Shown: positions 33,109 to 40,314 of the stretch, piece after piece | Position numbering within the stretch: position 1 is the first letter of the stretch | Layout: each line of letters opens with the position of its first letter | Source of the DNA: Paenibacillus sp. 19GGS1-52 | GTDB lineage: Bacteria; Bacillota; Bacilli; Paenibacillales; Paenibacillaceae | Length of the DNA: 64,000 nt | Reading direction: 5' to 3' | Assembly: GCF_022369515.1 (NCBI RefSeq) | Contig: NZ_CP059724.1 | Coordinates: forward strand, 2,170,001 to 2,234,000 | The notes under the pieces: model-generated | Database searches by the model: none | Seen by the model: only the letters and a program-made list of their open reading frames with translations | What the model was told of the DNA's origin: nothing | Made by a program: the position numbers and the translations under genes

Positions 33109-34902
33109 ATGTGGTCTGGGCTAATTAAACCAATTGTAAAGCTGAATGTTAAGCAGCAGTTGATCCTGCTGTTTCTAATTATGATCTCCCCTATTCTGAT
33201 CCTGAACAGCTACGGTAATATGAAGGCAGAGCAGATTCTTAAGCGCCATGTCACGAATGCTTATGTGGAGCTGAACAAACAGAATTTCACTATTATCAGC
33301 AGGGATATCGATACGGTTAACAAAATCACCACCACCGTAATCCAGAATCCCTTAATTCAGCAGATCAATATGACTGGCAACGATCCGATATTGGAGCGGG
33401 TGATGCGATATGAAACGATCGAGAAGCTGCTGGCCAGCTATTCGCAGGGAGCCGAACGGGGAGACGGAATTTATTATTCCCTCTATGTCTATGATCCGGA
33501 TGATTATTATTTTTTCGCTCCCAACTTTCCACAGGTTAAGAAGGCAGGCGTTTATTTTTTCTCCAAAGGTGAGCAACCGTACTGGTTTGAAGAGGCCGTA
33601 CAGCAGAAGGGCCATGGGTATCTGATGTTCGCGGAGAAACTGAGTCCGCAGGCGGAGAATCTGAAGACGCTGACGTACGTAAGAGCGGTCAATAATATCT
33701 ATAAGGGAGCAAAGACGATCGGCGTGCTCGTGGTTACCAAGATGGAATCCAAAATTGGTGCCTCACTTCAATCCATCTCATTGCCTGAGGGAGAAATTTA
33801 CTTAACGGACCTGAATAATCGCGTGCTCGCCTCCACTACCAATGATACAGGTGAAGTTATTACGCTGCCGGATAGTGCCGAAGCAGGAGATCCGGAAGGA
33901 ACCGTCGATGTGATCACTTCTGATTTTATTTATGTTGTCAATAATAACCATACGCTGGGGCAGAAGCTAGTCTATAAAATCCCCGTAAAAGCACTTTTAC
34001 AGCAGCAAAACGAAATGAAACGGGTCATTCAATACATAACTGTCGCGTATGCTTTATTCGGGCTTATTATTATTACCTATTTCTGGCGTTCACTAATGAC
34101 GCCGCTGCAGAAGCTGGCCTTCTTCGTGCGCAAGTATGAACCAGGCAACCGGGTGCCGGAGACGCCACGAAGAGGCAGCAATGATGAGGTCAGTGTGCTG
34201 ATCGCCTCCACCTATGATATGGCCCGTCGGCTCAACGGGTTGATCATGTATAAGTACCAAATGGAGATCAAGCAGAAGGAGTCGCAGTTGCAGCTGCTTT
34301 ATCAGCAGATTAACCCGCATTTACTCTATAACACCCTGGAAAGCATCTATTGGAAAAGCTCGCTGGAAGGCAATGTCGAATCCGCTGAGATGATCAAGGA
34401 GCTATCGAAGCTGATGAAGATCAGCTTAAGCCGGGGCAGAGAGCTCATCACGCTGGAAGAAGAGCTGGAGCATGCAACGGCCTACATCAAGCTGCAGCAG
34501 CATCGTTATGATTATGTGTTTGACGTGGTCTGGAAGATTCATCCGGATGCGAAGAGCTACCTCATTCCCAAAATCACCCTGCAACCCTTAATTGAAAATG
34601 CGATTATACACGGTGTCAAAAACATGGGTGAGGATGGAGAAATCATCATCAGTGCTTCAGTTGAGGAGGAGAATATCCGCATTACAATTGAAGACAACGG
34701 CTACAAAACCGTTGATTATATGGCTATTGAAGCTGTTCTGAACGATGAGAGTCCTAATCCCGCTAGCGGCTATGGTATTCGTAATATTAATCAGCGGATT
34801 CATTTGCATTTCGGACCGGATTACGGAATTGACTATGCTCAGCGTAAGGAAGGCGGAACCCTTGTAACCGTTAAACTTCCGAAATCGGAGAATCAAGAGT
34901 GA
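33109..34902 (+). CDS. Sensor histidine kinase, YesM type
   Basis: Membrane sensor with two membrane segments (about 18-37 and 306-325) flanking a large extracellular domain, then the His_kinase/HATPase part of the LytS/YesM group. The phospho-acceptor lies in QINPHLLYNTLESI (His404), and ATP binding in LQPLIENAIIHG and GYGIRNINQRI. The usual DNGxG box reads DNGYKTVDY, so the second glycine is missing, an oddity for this motif. It pairs with the AraC-type regulator 15 bp downstream and the ABC transporter beyond, so it probably senses an extracellular oligosaccharide. Confidence 0.92.
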   Translation: MWSGLIKPIVKLNVKQQLILLFLIMISPILILNSYGNMKAEQILKRHVTNAYVELNKQNFTIISRDIDTVNKITTTVIQNPLIQQINMTGNDPILERVMRYETIEKLLASYSQGAERGDGIYYSLYVYDPDDYYFFAPNFPQVKKAGVYFFSKGEQPYWFEEAVQQKGHGYLMFAEKLSPQAENLKTLTYVRAVNNIYKGAKTIGVLVVTKMESKIGASLQSISLPEGEIYLTDLNNRVLASTTNDTGEVITLPDSAEAGDPEGTVDVITSDFIYVVNNNHTLGQKLVYKIPVKALLQQQNEMKRVIQYITVAYALFGLIIITYFWRSLMTPLQKLAFFVRKYEPGNRVPETPRRGSNDEVSVLIASTYDMARRLNGLIMYKYQMEIKQKESQLQLLYQQINPHLLYNTLESIYWKSSLEGNVESAEMIKELSKLMKISLSRGRELITLEEELEHATAYIKLQQHRYDYVFDVVWKIHPDAKSYLIPKITLQPLIENAIIHGVKNMGEDGEIIISASVEEENIRITIEDNGYKTVDYMAIEAVLNDESPNPASGYGIRNINQRIHLHFGPDYGIDYAQRKEGGTLVTVKLPKSENQE

Positions 34903-34917
34903 AAAGGAGATTAGCCT

Positions 34918-36246
34918 ATGTTTAATATTCTGGTTGTGGATGATGAACCGTTGATTTGTAAAGGACTCAGCAGCCTATTAGCTTCTTCTGGGCTGGATAT
35001 CGAGCATATTTATACTGCGCACAGTGGCTTTGAGGCCTTGGACTGTATTCGGATGGAGGAGATCGACCTGCTCGTCACCGATATACAGATGGGTACGATG
35101 AGTGGCATTGAGCTAATGCAGCATGCCAAGCTGGCTAAACCATGGGTTCAGACTATCGTTATCTCGGCGCATGAGACCTTTCAATACGCACAAATGGCTG
35201 TAAGGCTCGGGGCCAAAGATTATCTAATCAAGCCACTGAATAGTGAGCAATTTCTGGATTCGGTACGCAATGTGCTGCTTAAGATGAACAGACCAACACC
35301 AGAACTCGAAACCTTCATGGCCGGGATTGGCGAGAACTTTCGCCTGGAGGAGCCACTTCCGGAGTATAGCGAGCTATTGAACTTACTGCTTGTCAATCCT
35401 GATTCCGTGCTTGCTAATGAAGCTAATCGGGCCAAATTGGATGACCTGAACTTGCAGGGGCCATTTTTCTCAGTGATCAAGATTAAGGCTCCACTCCTAA
35501 GCGATCTTCAGGACAAAAAATATAATGCTCAAGATCAACTTTTAATGCGTTATGCCACCTTGAACATTGCCAAGGAACTGCTGGATCAGGAATGGAACTC
35601 CATCGCCTTTTATTCTCCAGAGGAAGAAATTACGGTTATTATTCAGTGGGATGAGAAGAGCTATGAAGAATCGTCGTCCGGTCAACTCAACAGGCTTGAC
35701 GTGCTGGGCCGCAGTCTGCATTTTAATATTCACAAATATTTACATCTGCACGCAGTGATCGGAATCAGTCAGATCCTCAAGGGTTTGTCCTTCATGGATG
35801 TGCTGAACCGTCAGGCTTCCAAAGCCATTCTCTGGAACAAAGAGCATAATGATCATTATGTGTTCTACTATGGAGATTTCAACTGGAATAACTATACGGC
35901 TGATCCGTCGGTAGAGGAACTGCATACACGGAGTAATCTGATCGTGGAGAAAGCCCAGGAATACATTGATGAGAACTATGCCCAAAAAGGCTTGACCATT
36001 CATGAGGTCGCCAAGAAGAATCACGTCAGCCCCAATTACTTAAGTTATTTGTTCAAGAAGAATACAGGCTTTAACCTGTGGGAATATGTGATCAAGCTGC
36101 GGATGGAAGAAAGCCGTGAGCTGATTCTCAATACGGATTTACGGCGGTATGAAATAGCAGAGCGGGTAGGCTATGAATCACCGGAGCATTTCAGCAAAAT
36201 TTTCAAAAAATACTACGGAATCAGTCCGAGCGAATTGAAGAAGTAA
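34918..36246 (+). CDS. Response regulator with AraC-type output, YesN type
   Basis: Receiver domain residues 1-120 with acid pair DDE (8-10), phospho-Asp55 in LLVTDIQMG and Lys in YLIKPL. A long middle region without a recognised fold follows, then a C-terminal AraC/XylS double HTH (GLTIHEVAKKNHVSPNYLSY and RYEIAERVGYESPEHFSKIF). The 442 residues are slightly short for YesN-type regulators (about 500). It likely activates the transporter genes at 36365-39764 in response to the kinase upstream. Confidence 0.92.
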   Translation: MFNILVVDDEPLICKGLSSLLASSGLDIEHIYTAHSGFEALDCIRMEEIDLLVTDIQMGTMSGIELMQHAKLAKPWVQTIVISAHETFQYAQMAVRLGAKDYLIKPLNSEQFLDSVRNVLLKMNRPTPELETFMAGIGENFRLEEPLPEYSELLNLLLVNPDSVLANEANRAKLDDLNLQGPFFSVIKIKAPLLSDLQDKKYNAQDQLLMRYATLNIAKELLDQEWNSIAFYSPEEEITVIIQWDEKSYEESSSGQLNRLDVLGRSLHFNIHKYLHLHAVIGISQILKGLSFMDVLNRQASKAILWNKEHNDHYVFYYGDFNWNNYTADPSVEELHTRSNLIVEKAQEYIDENYAQKGLTIHEVAKKNHVSPNYLSYLFKKNTGFNLWEYVIKLRMEESRELILNTDLRRYEIAERVGYESPEHFSKIFKKYYGISPSELKK

Positions 36247-36364
36247 GAACAGTCACGATTGCGGTAGATATAGACATGTTCAGCACCTCTCTCTTTTCCT
36301 ACAATTTAAGGTAGGAGTCATTATGTGAATAATGGCCTAAAGAACAGAGGAATGAGGGAGCCTG

Positions 36365-37288
36365 ATGAACCAAACCGTAAGTATAAGCGAGAACCTGCCG
36401 GTGAAGCAGGAGAGTAAGCCGTACAAACAAAATCGTTGGAAAAAGAACTTCTGGGGATATTTGTTTCTCCTGCCCGCGATTGCTATCTTTATTATGTTTA
36501 TGTGGGTTCCTATATTTAAAGGCTTATTGTATAGCTTCTATAATGTAGACTTTGTAAAAGGCAACAGCTTTGTCGGTTTGGATAATTACAGCAGAGCGCT
36601 TAGTGATCCCGACGTGTTGACGGCGGTCAAGAACACCCTGTATTACATGGTGTTAGGTCTCGCTATCGGCTTCTGGGTCCCCATTGCCTTTGCCATCGCG
36701 ATTTCAGAGCTGCGGAAATTCGGGGGATTTGTACGGGTCGCGGCCTATCTGCCGTTCGTTGTTCCTGGTGTGGTACTGTATGGACTTTGGAGATGGCTGT
36801 ATGATCCGGTGGGACCGATCAATGCCTTAATTGGTTCGCTCGGTTTGGACCAAGTTGCCTTTCTGACCGACAGTAGGTGGTCGATGGTGTCCCTTGTTTT
36901 TATGGAGACCTGGCAGCAATTCGGTTCAGGGATGCTGATCTATCTGGCCGCTGTGCTCAGTATTCCACGTGATTGGTATGAAGCGGCTGAAATCGATGGC
37001 GCTGGCGTTTGGGCTCGTATCCGTCATATCACGCTGCCTTCACTACGAAATCTCATTATTCTAATGTTGATATTGCAGATTATTGCGACTTCACAAGGTT
37101 ATCAGTCACAGTTAGCTTTGCTGGATGGTGGGCCGAACAATACGACGCTGACCTATGCGCTGCTGATTGTGAAGTACGCTTTTACAAGGCTGGATTATGG
37201 AACAGCTACTGCGCTTGGCATGCTGATGTTCATTGTCCTTGGTGGTTTGGGCATCTTACAGTTCAAGCTTAACAAGGAGGACAATTAA
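36365..37288 (+). CDS. Sugar ABC transporter permease 1 (LacF/UgpA type)
   Basis: Inner-membrane component of a CUT1-type carbohydrate importer, 307 residues with six membrane segments starting at about residue 30 (YLFLLPAIAIFIMFMWVPIF). The EAA loop that contacts the ATPase reads YEAAEIDGAGVWARIRHITL near 208-228. The hydrophilic N-terminus of about 28 residues is normal for this class. The ATPase (MsmK-like) is not in the window, as is usual for such clusters. A GAGGGAGCCTG precedes the ATG. Confidence 0.92.
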   Translation: MNQTVSISENLPVKQESKPYKQNRWKKNFWGYLFLLPAIAIFIMFMWVPIFKGLLYSFYNVDFVKGNSFVGLDNYSRALSDPDVLTAVKNTLYYMVLGLAIGFWVPIAFAIAISELRKFGGFVRVAAYLPFVVPGVVLYGLWRWLYDPVGPINALIGSLGLDQVAFLTDSRWSMVSLVFMETWQQFGSGMLIYLAAVLSIPRDWYEAAEIDGAGVWARIRHITLPSLRNLIILMLILQIIATSQGYQSQLALLDGGPNNTTLTYALLIVKYAFTRLDYGTATALGMLMFIVLGGLGILQFKLNKEDN

Positions 37289-37289
37289 G

Positions 37290-38162
37290 ATGAAGAACAC
37301 GGAAAGAGGCATACTTTCGCAGCATGATCTCAAAAAAACGAGCAACAAAGTAATTTACGGAATAATGGTTCTAGTTCTCCTTATTATGGTCTTTACCATG
37401 CTGTATCCGATACTCATGACGATGTTCAACGGCTTGAAGTCGAATCAGGAGGTCAACTCGTTTCCACCTCATTTTTTCCCGCAGGAATGGCATTTCAGCA
37501 ATCTCAAGGATGCCATGAATTATATAGATCTGCCGATGTTCCTCAGGAACACGATTTATATTTTCCTCGGAAATATGGTTGTGACACTGGTGGTGCTGGG
37601 CATGGCTTCGTTTAGTATATCCCGGATGAATGTGCCCTACAAAAAAGCATTCTATTTCTTCTTCCTCATGACCTTATTTATTCCGGCGACCAGCTATATG
37701 ATTCCGAACTTTGTGAATTTGAAGGAGCTTGGTCTGCTGAATCAGTATGCCGCCTTCTGGCTGCCTGCCGGAGCGAACACCTTTTATTTTCTGCTGCTGA
37801 AGAACTTTTTTGATGGACTTCATCCGGAAATCTTTGAAGCAGCACGCATCGACGGTGCCTCAGAGCCTAGAAGCTTTTTCTCCATTGCTGTGCCGTTGTC
37901 CATTCCAATCTTTGCAACACTGGCGATCTTTATCTTCTCTACGGCGTGGAATGACTGGTTCTGGCCATCTCTGGTCATGCATAGTGAGGATAAATATACG
38001 CTGGCGACAGCGATCTATAAATACGTCATTAATGTAAAAGCACTTAATACCAACATCAAATTTGCTATTCTGTTTATTGTTACCCTGCCGCCGATCATCG
38101 TCTTCCTGATCTTCCAAAGATTTATTATGCGTGGAGTCGCTTTATCGGCAGTAAAAGGCTGA
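37290..38162 (+). CDS. Sugar ABC transporter permease 2 (LacG/UgpE type)
   Basis: Second CUT1 permease subunit, 290 residues with six membrane segments and the EAA loop FEAARIDGASEPRSFFSIAV. The ATG at 37290 lies one base after the first permease's stop, and AAGGAGG sits about 9 bp upstream inside that gene; a longer open frame from 37233 overlaps the neighbour and has no site. It ends with the typical short C-terminal tail (MRGVALSAVKG). Confidence 0.92.
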   Translation: MKNTERGILSQHDLKKTSNKVIYGIMVLVLLIMVFTMLYPILMTMFNGLKSNQEVNSFPPHFFPQEWHFSNLKDAMNYIDLPMFLRNTIYIFLGNMVVTLVVLGMASFSISRMNVPYKKAFYFFFLMTLFIPATSYMIPNFVNLKELGLLNQYAAFWLPAGANTFYFLLLKNFFDGLHPEIFEAARIDGASEPRSFFSIAVPLSIPIFATLAIFIFSTAWNDWFWPSLVMHSEDKYTLATAIYKYVINVKALNTNIKFAILFIVTLPPIIVFLIFQRFIMRGVALSAVKG

Positions 38163-38230
38163 GCATAGGATGACAGATTTAGAGGTGGATCGTAAACCTG
38201 CACATGAAAGGAATATAAATGCACCTCGTT

Positions 38231-38244
38231 TGTAAGCGATTTCT
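38231..38244 (+). promoter_or_regulatory. cre site before the first sugar-binding protein gene
   Basis: TGTAAGCGATTTCT fits the degenerate CcpA cre consensus TGNAANCGNWNNCW at every position. It lies 51 bp before the binding-protein start, in the gap after the permeases. Confidence 0.55.
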
Positions 38245-38294
38245 CTTTTATGATGAAGTTGTAAGATAATAATGAATTGAAAAGGGGAGTTTCA

Positions 38295-39764
38295 ATGCGT
38301 AAATTTTCCAGCGTGTTAGCATGCCTCCTTGTGACCGGCACATTGTTGTCCGCCTGCGGCGGTAACAATAATAACAACGGTAACGCACAGGGAAACAAGG
38401 AAGGGGAAGCATCTCCGGCAGTAACCAATGCCGCAACTGATAACGCCAGCAGCGCAACCGAAGCGCCAGCGGATGATATCACCCAGAGAAAAGTAACCAT
38501 TAAGATTCACTATCCTACGCCTGACCTGACAGAGATAAGAGCACAGGAAGATGACAAGATCAAGCGTTTCCAAGCAGAATATCCAAATGTAGAGATCGTT
38601 AAAGATGACTGGCAGTACAATGTAAGTGAAATCGGAGTTAAGATGGCGGCTAATGAAGCACCAACTTTCTTTAATACCTACGCTACTGAAGCTAAATTCC
38701 TGGTGGAAAAAGGCTGGGTTGCTGACATCACTGATCTGTGGAATAAATACGAATTCAAAGATCAAATTAATCCGGTGCTGCAGAATCAATTCATTATTGA
38801 TGGCAAAGTATTCGGGGTCACGCAAAAGGGTTATGTTACAACTACGATGATTAATAAGAAAATGCTCGACGACAAAGGTGTTGCGGTTCCGCCTATGGAT
38901 TGGACCTGGGACGATATGCTGAATACTGCCAAAGGTGTAGCTGATACCAAAAAAGGCATCTCCGGTATCGCACCCATGGGTAAAGGCAACGAAGCAGGTT
39001 GGAACTGGACCAACTTCCTGTTTGAAGCAGGCGGCGATATCCAAAAGATTGATGGTGGCAAGGTTGTCGCAACCTTCAATTCTGATGCAGGCATCAAAGC
39101 ACTGGATTTCTACAAAAAGCTGAGATGGGAAGCCAATGCGATTCCTCAGGACTGGGCACTGGGCTGGGGTGATGCTGTAGGCGCATTCCAACAAGGACGT
39201 ACGGCTATGGTTATGGCTGGCTCCGACGGTGTAATTGAGCAAGCCTTGAATCAAGGTGGAATGAAGCCTGAGGATGTGCTTACGTACCCAATGCCAGCTG
39301 CTGAAAAAGGCGGCAAGCATACCGGTGTACTCGGCGGCGATTATCTCGTCATCAATCCTAATGCCACAAAAGATGAGCAAGAAATGGCTTTCCGCTATAT
39401 TACCTTCGATTATTTCTCTGACAAAGGCTTAGAAGCACTCGATGCTGTGTTACAACAACGGACAACAGACGGTAAATATTTCATTCCACCGCTTCTGGAT
39501 TACTATTCCGCAGATTCCGATTTCGGCAAGAAAACAAAAGCTGTCTACGATAAGTATACCAATGTCTACCAATATAGCCCTGACATCATGGCTCTGTTGG
39601 ACGGCAAACCGGAAGCGCAATACAATACGCAAGATTACTATGCAACAATGTCTAACGTTATTCAGGAGCTGTTCTCCAAAAAAGGCACAGATTCCAAAGC
39701 TCAGCTGGATGCTGCAGCCAAAACCGTACAAACGAAATTTTTTGATACTATTAAAGTGGAGTAG
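38295..39764 (+). CDS. Sugar-binding lipoprotein of ABC transporter 1
   Basis: Extracellular solute-binding protein (family 1) tethered by a lipid anchor. Signal MRKFSSVLACLLVTGTLLSA followed by Cys gives the lipobox LSAC, then an Asn/Gly/Ala-rich linker to about residue 65. The body has typical SBP-1 pieces such as MDWTWDDMLNTAKGVAD and MVMAGSDGVIEQA. Total 489 residues. It comes last, after the two permeases, which is unusual since binding proteins often lead the operon; its own cre site and GGGGAG ribosome binding site may allow separate high expression. Confidence 0.92.
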   Translation: MRKFSSVLACLLVTGTLLSACGGNNNNNGNAQGNKEGEASPAVTNAATDNASSATEAPADDITQRKVTIKIHYPTPDLTEIRAQEDDKIKRFQAEYPNVEIVKDDWQYNVSEIGVKMAANEAPTFFNTYATEAKFLVEKGWVADITDLWNKYEFKDQINPVLQNQFIIDGKVFGVTQKGYVTTTMINKKMLDDKGVAVPPMDWTWDDMLNTAKGVADTKKGISGIAPMGKGNEAGWNWTNFLFEAGGDIQKIDGGKVVATFNSDAGIKALDFYKKLRWEANAIPQDWALGWGDAVGAFQQGRTAMVMAGSDGVIEQALNQGGMKPEDVLTYPMPAAEKGGKHTGVLGGDYLVINPNATKDEQEMAFRYITFDYFSDKGLEALDAVLQQRTTDGKYFIPPLLDYYSADSDFGKKTKAVYDKYTNVYQYSPDIMALLDGKPEAQYNTQDYYATMSNVIQELFSKKGTDSKAQLDAAAKTVQTKFFDTIKVE

Positions 39765-39803
39765 TCGTCGAACAGATCTTATAGCTGGATTGAACTAAAA
39801 TGA

Positions 39804-39848
39804 GCATGCCAAAAGCCGGCCCTTTGGAGGGCCGGCTTTTGGCATGCT
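39804..39848 (+). terminator. Terminator of sugar transporter operon 1
   Basis: A perfect 19-bp stem (GCATGCCAAAAGCCGGCCC and its complement) with a 6-base loop. The T-run is inside the stem, so it may also act as an mRNA 3' stabiliser. Confidence 0.8.
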
Positions 39849-39913
39849 TGCTGAAGGATGGAAAGCATCTTACACTCCGGAAATGCCGCTTACATACGAG
39901 TGATACTGAACGG

Positions 39914-39936
39914 CCTTAGGCATTAAATGCCTAAGG
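39914..39936 (+). repeat. Perfect 11-bp inverted repeat upstream of adhE
   Basis: CCTTAGGCATT-A-AATGCCTAAGG. No T-run follows, so it is not an ordinary terminator. It lies 400 bp before adhE in a long untranslated region (39849-40314) and could be an operator or an RNA hairpin. Confidence 0.55.
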
Positions 39937-40040
39937 GTGACTTTTGTTCAATGGTTATACTAATAATTGAGCGGGCAAAGTATCTAGATGGTACACTATT
40001 AACCTAGGAGGAGCTTGAAGGATGACTGGAAGCAGGTAAT

Positions 40041-40163
40041 ATGGCAACCTTATTGCATTCAAAAAGAACAAAGCAAAATCCAGGTGACGCAAAAGGAATT
40101 AAGGTCTACAATTTCATAATGAATGGAATTTTAGGCTTGGAAAAAATGAAAAAAATGGATTAA
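40041..40163 (+). CDS. Possible 40-residue small ORF upstream of adhE
   Basis: ATG GCA ACC TTA runs 40 codons, basic and then hydrophobic, ending at TAA 40161. Just before it, CTAGGAGGAGC leads into a 5-codon frame (ATG ACT GGA AGC AGG TAA) whose stop overlaps the TAATATG of this ORF, so reinitiation is imaginable. The ORF's own ribosome binding site is weak and no family is recognised; it may be chance. Confidence 0.22.
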   Translation: MATLLHSKRTKQNPGDAKGIKVYNFIMNGILGLEKMKKMD

Positions 40164-40182
40164 AATCCACAATATAATCGAA

Positions 40183-40196
40183 TGAAAGCGCTTTGA
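40183..40196 (+). promoter_or_regulatory. cre site upstream of adhE
   Basis: TGAAAGCGCTTTGA, a near-palindromic match to the CcpA consensus. It lies about 90 bp upstream of the predicted start of transcription, so activation or repression are both possible. Confidence 0.75.
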
Positions 40197-40222
40197 AAAC
40201 GAATCAAAAAAAGTTTAAAGTA

Positions 40223-40266
40223 TGTGAAAGATTTCACTATGCATATTGGATAGAATGTGATAGAAT
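40223..40266 (+). promoter_or_regulatory. FNR/Rex-type box and promoter of adhE
   Basis: TGTGA-AAGATT-TCACT at 40223-40238 (one mismatch to FNR; read as TGTGAA-N4-TTCACT it also fits Rex). TAGAAT at 40261-40266 is the minus-10. The centre-to-centre distance of 33 bp is the same as at nirB, the class II activator position. Confidence 0.75.
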
Positions 40267-40314
40267 GAATTTGTAGAGAAAAACAACTCAAAAATTGACA
40301 GGAGGACGAGGGAG

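Noticed and set aside
38316..39380. Long 354-codon frame on the minus strand
   Set aside because: It is the shadow of the sugar-binding lipoprotein gene, which has a signal peptide, a lipobox and a ribosome binding site; the shadow has none of these.
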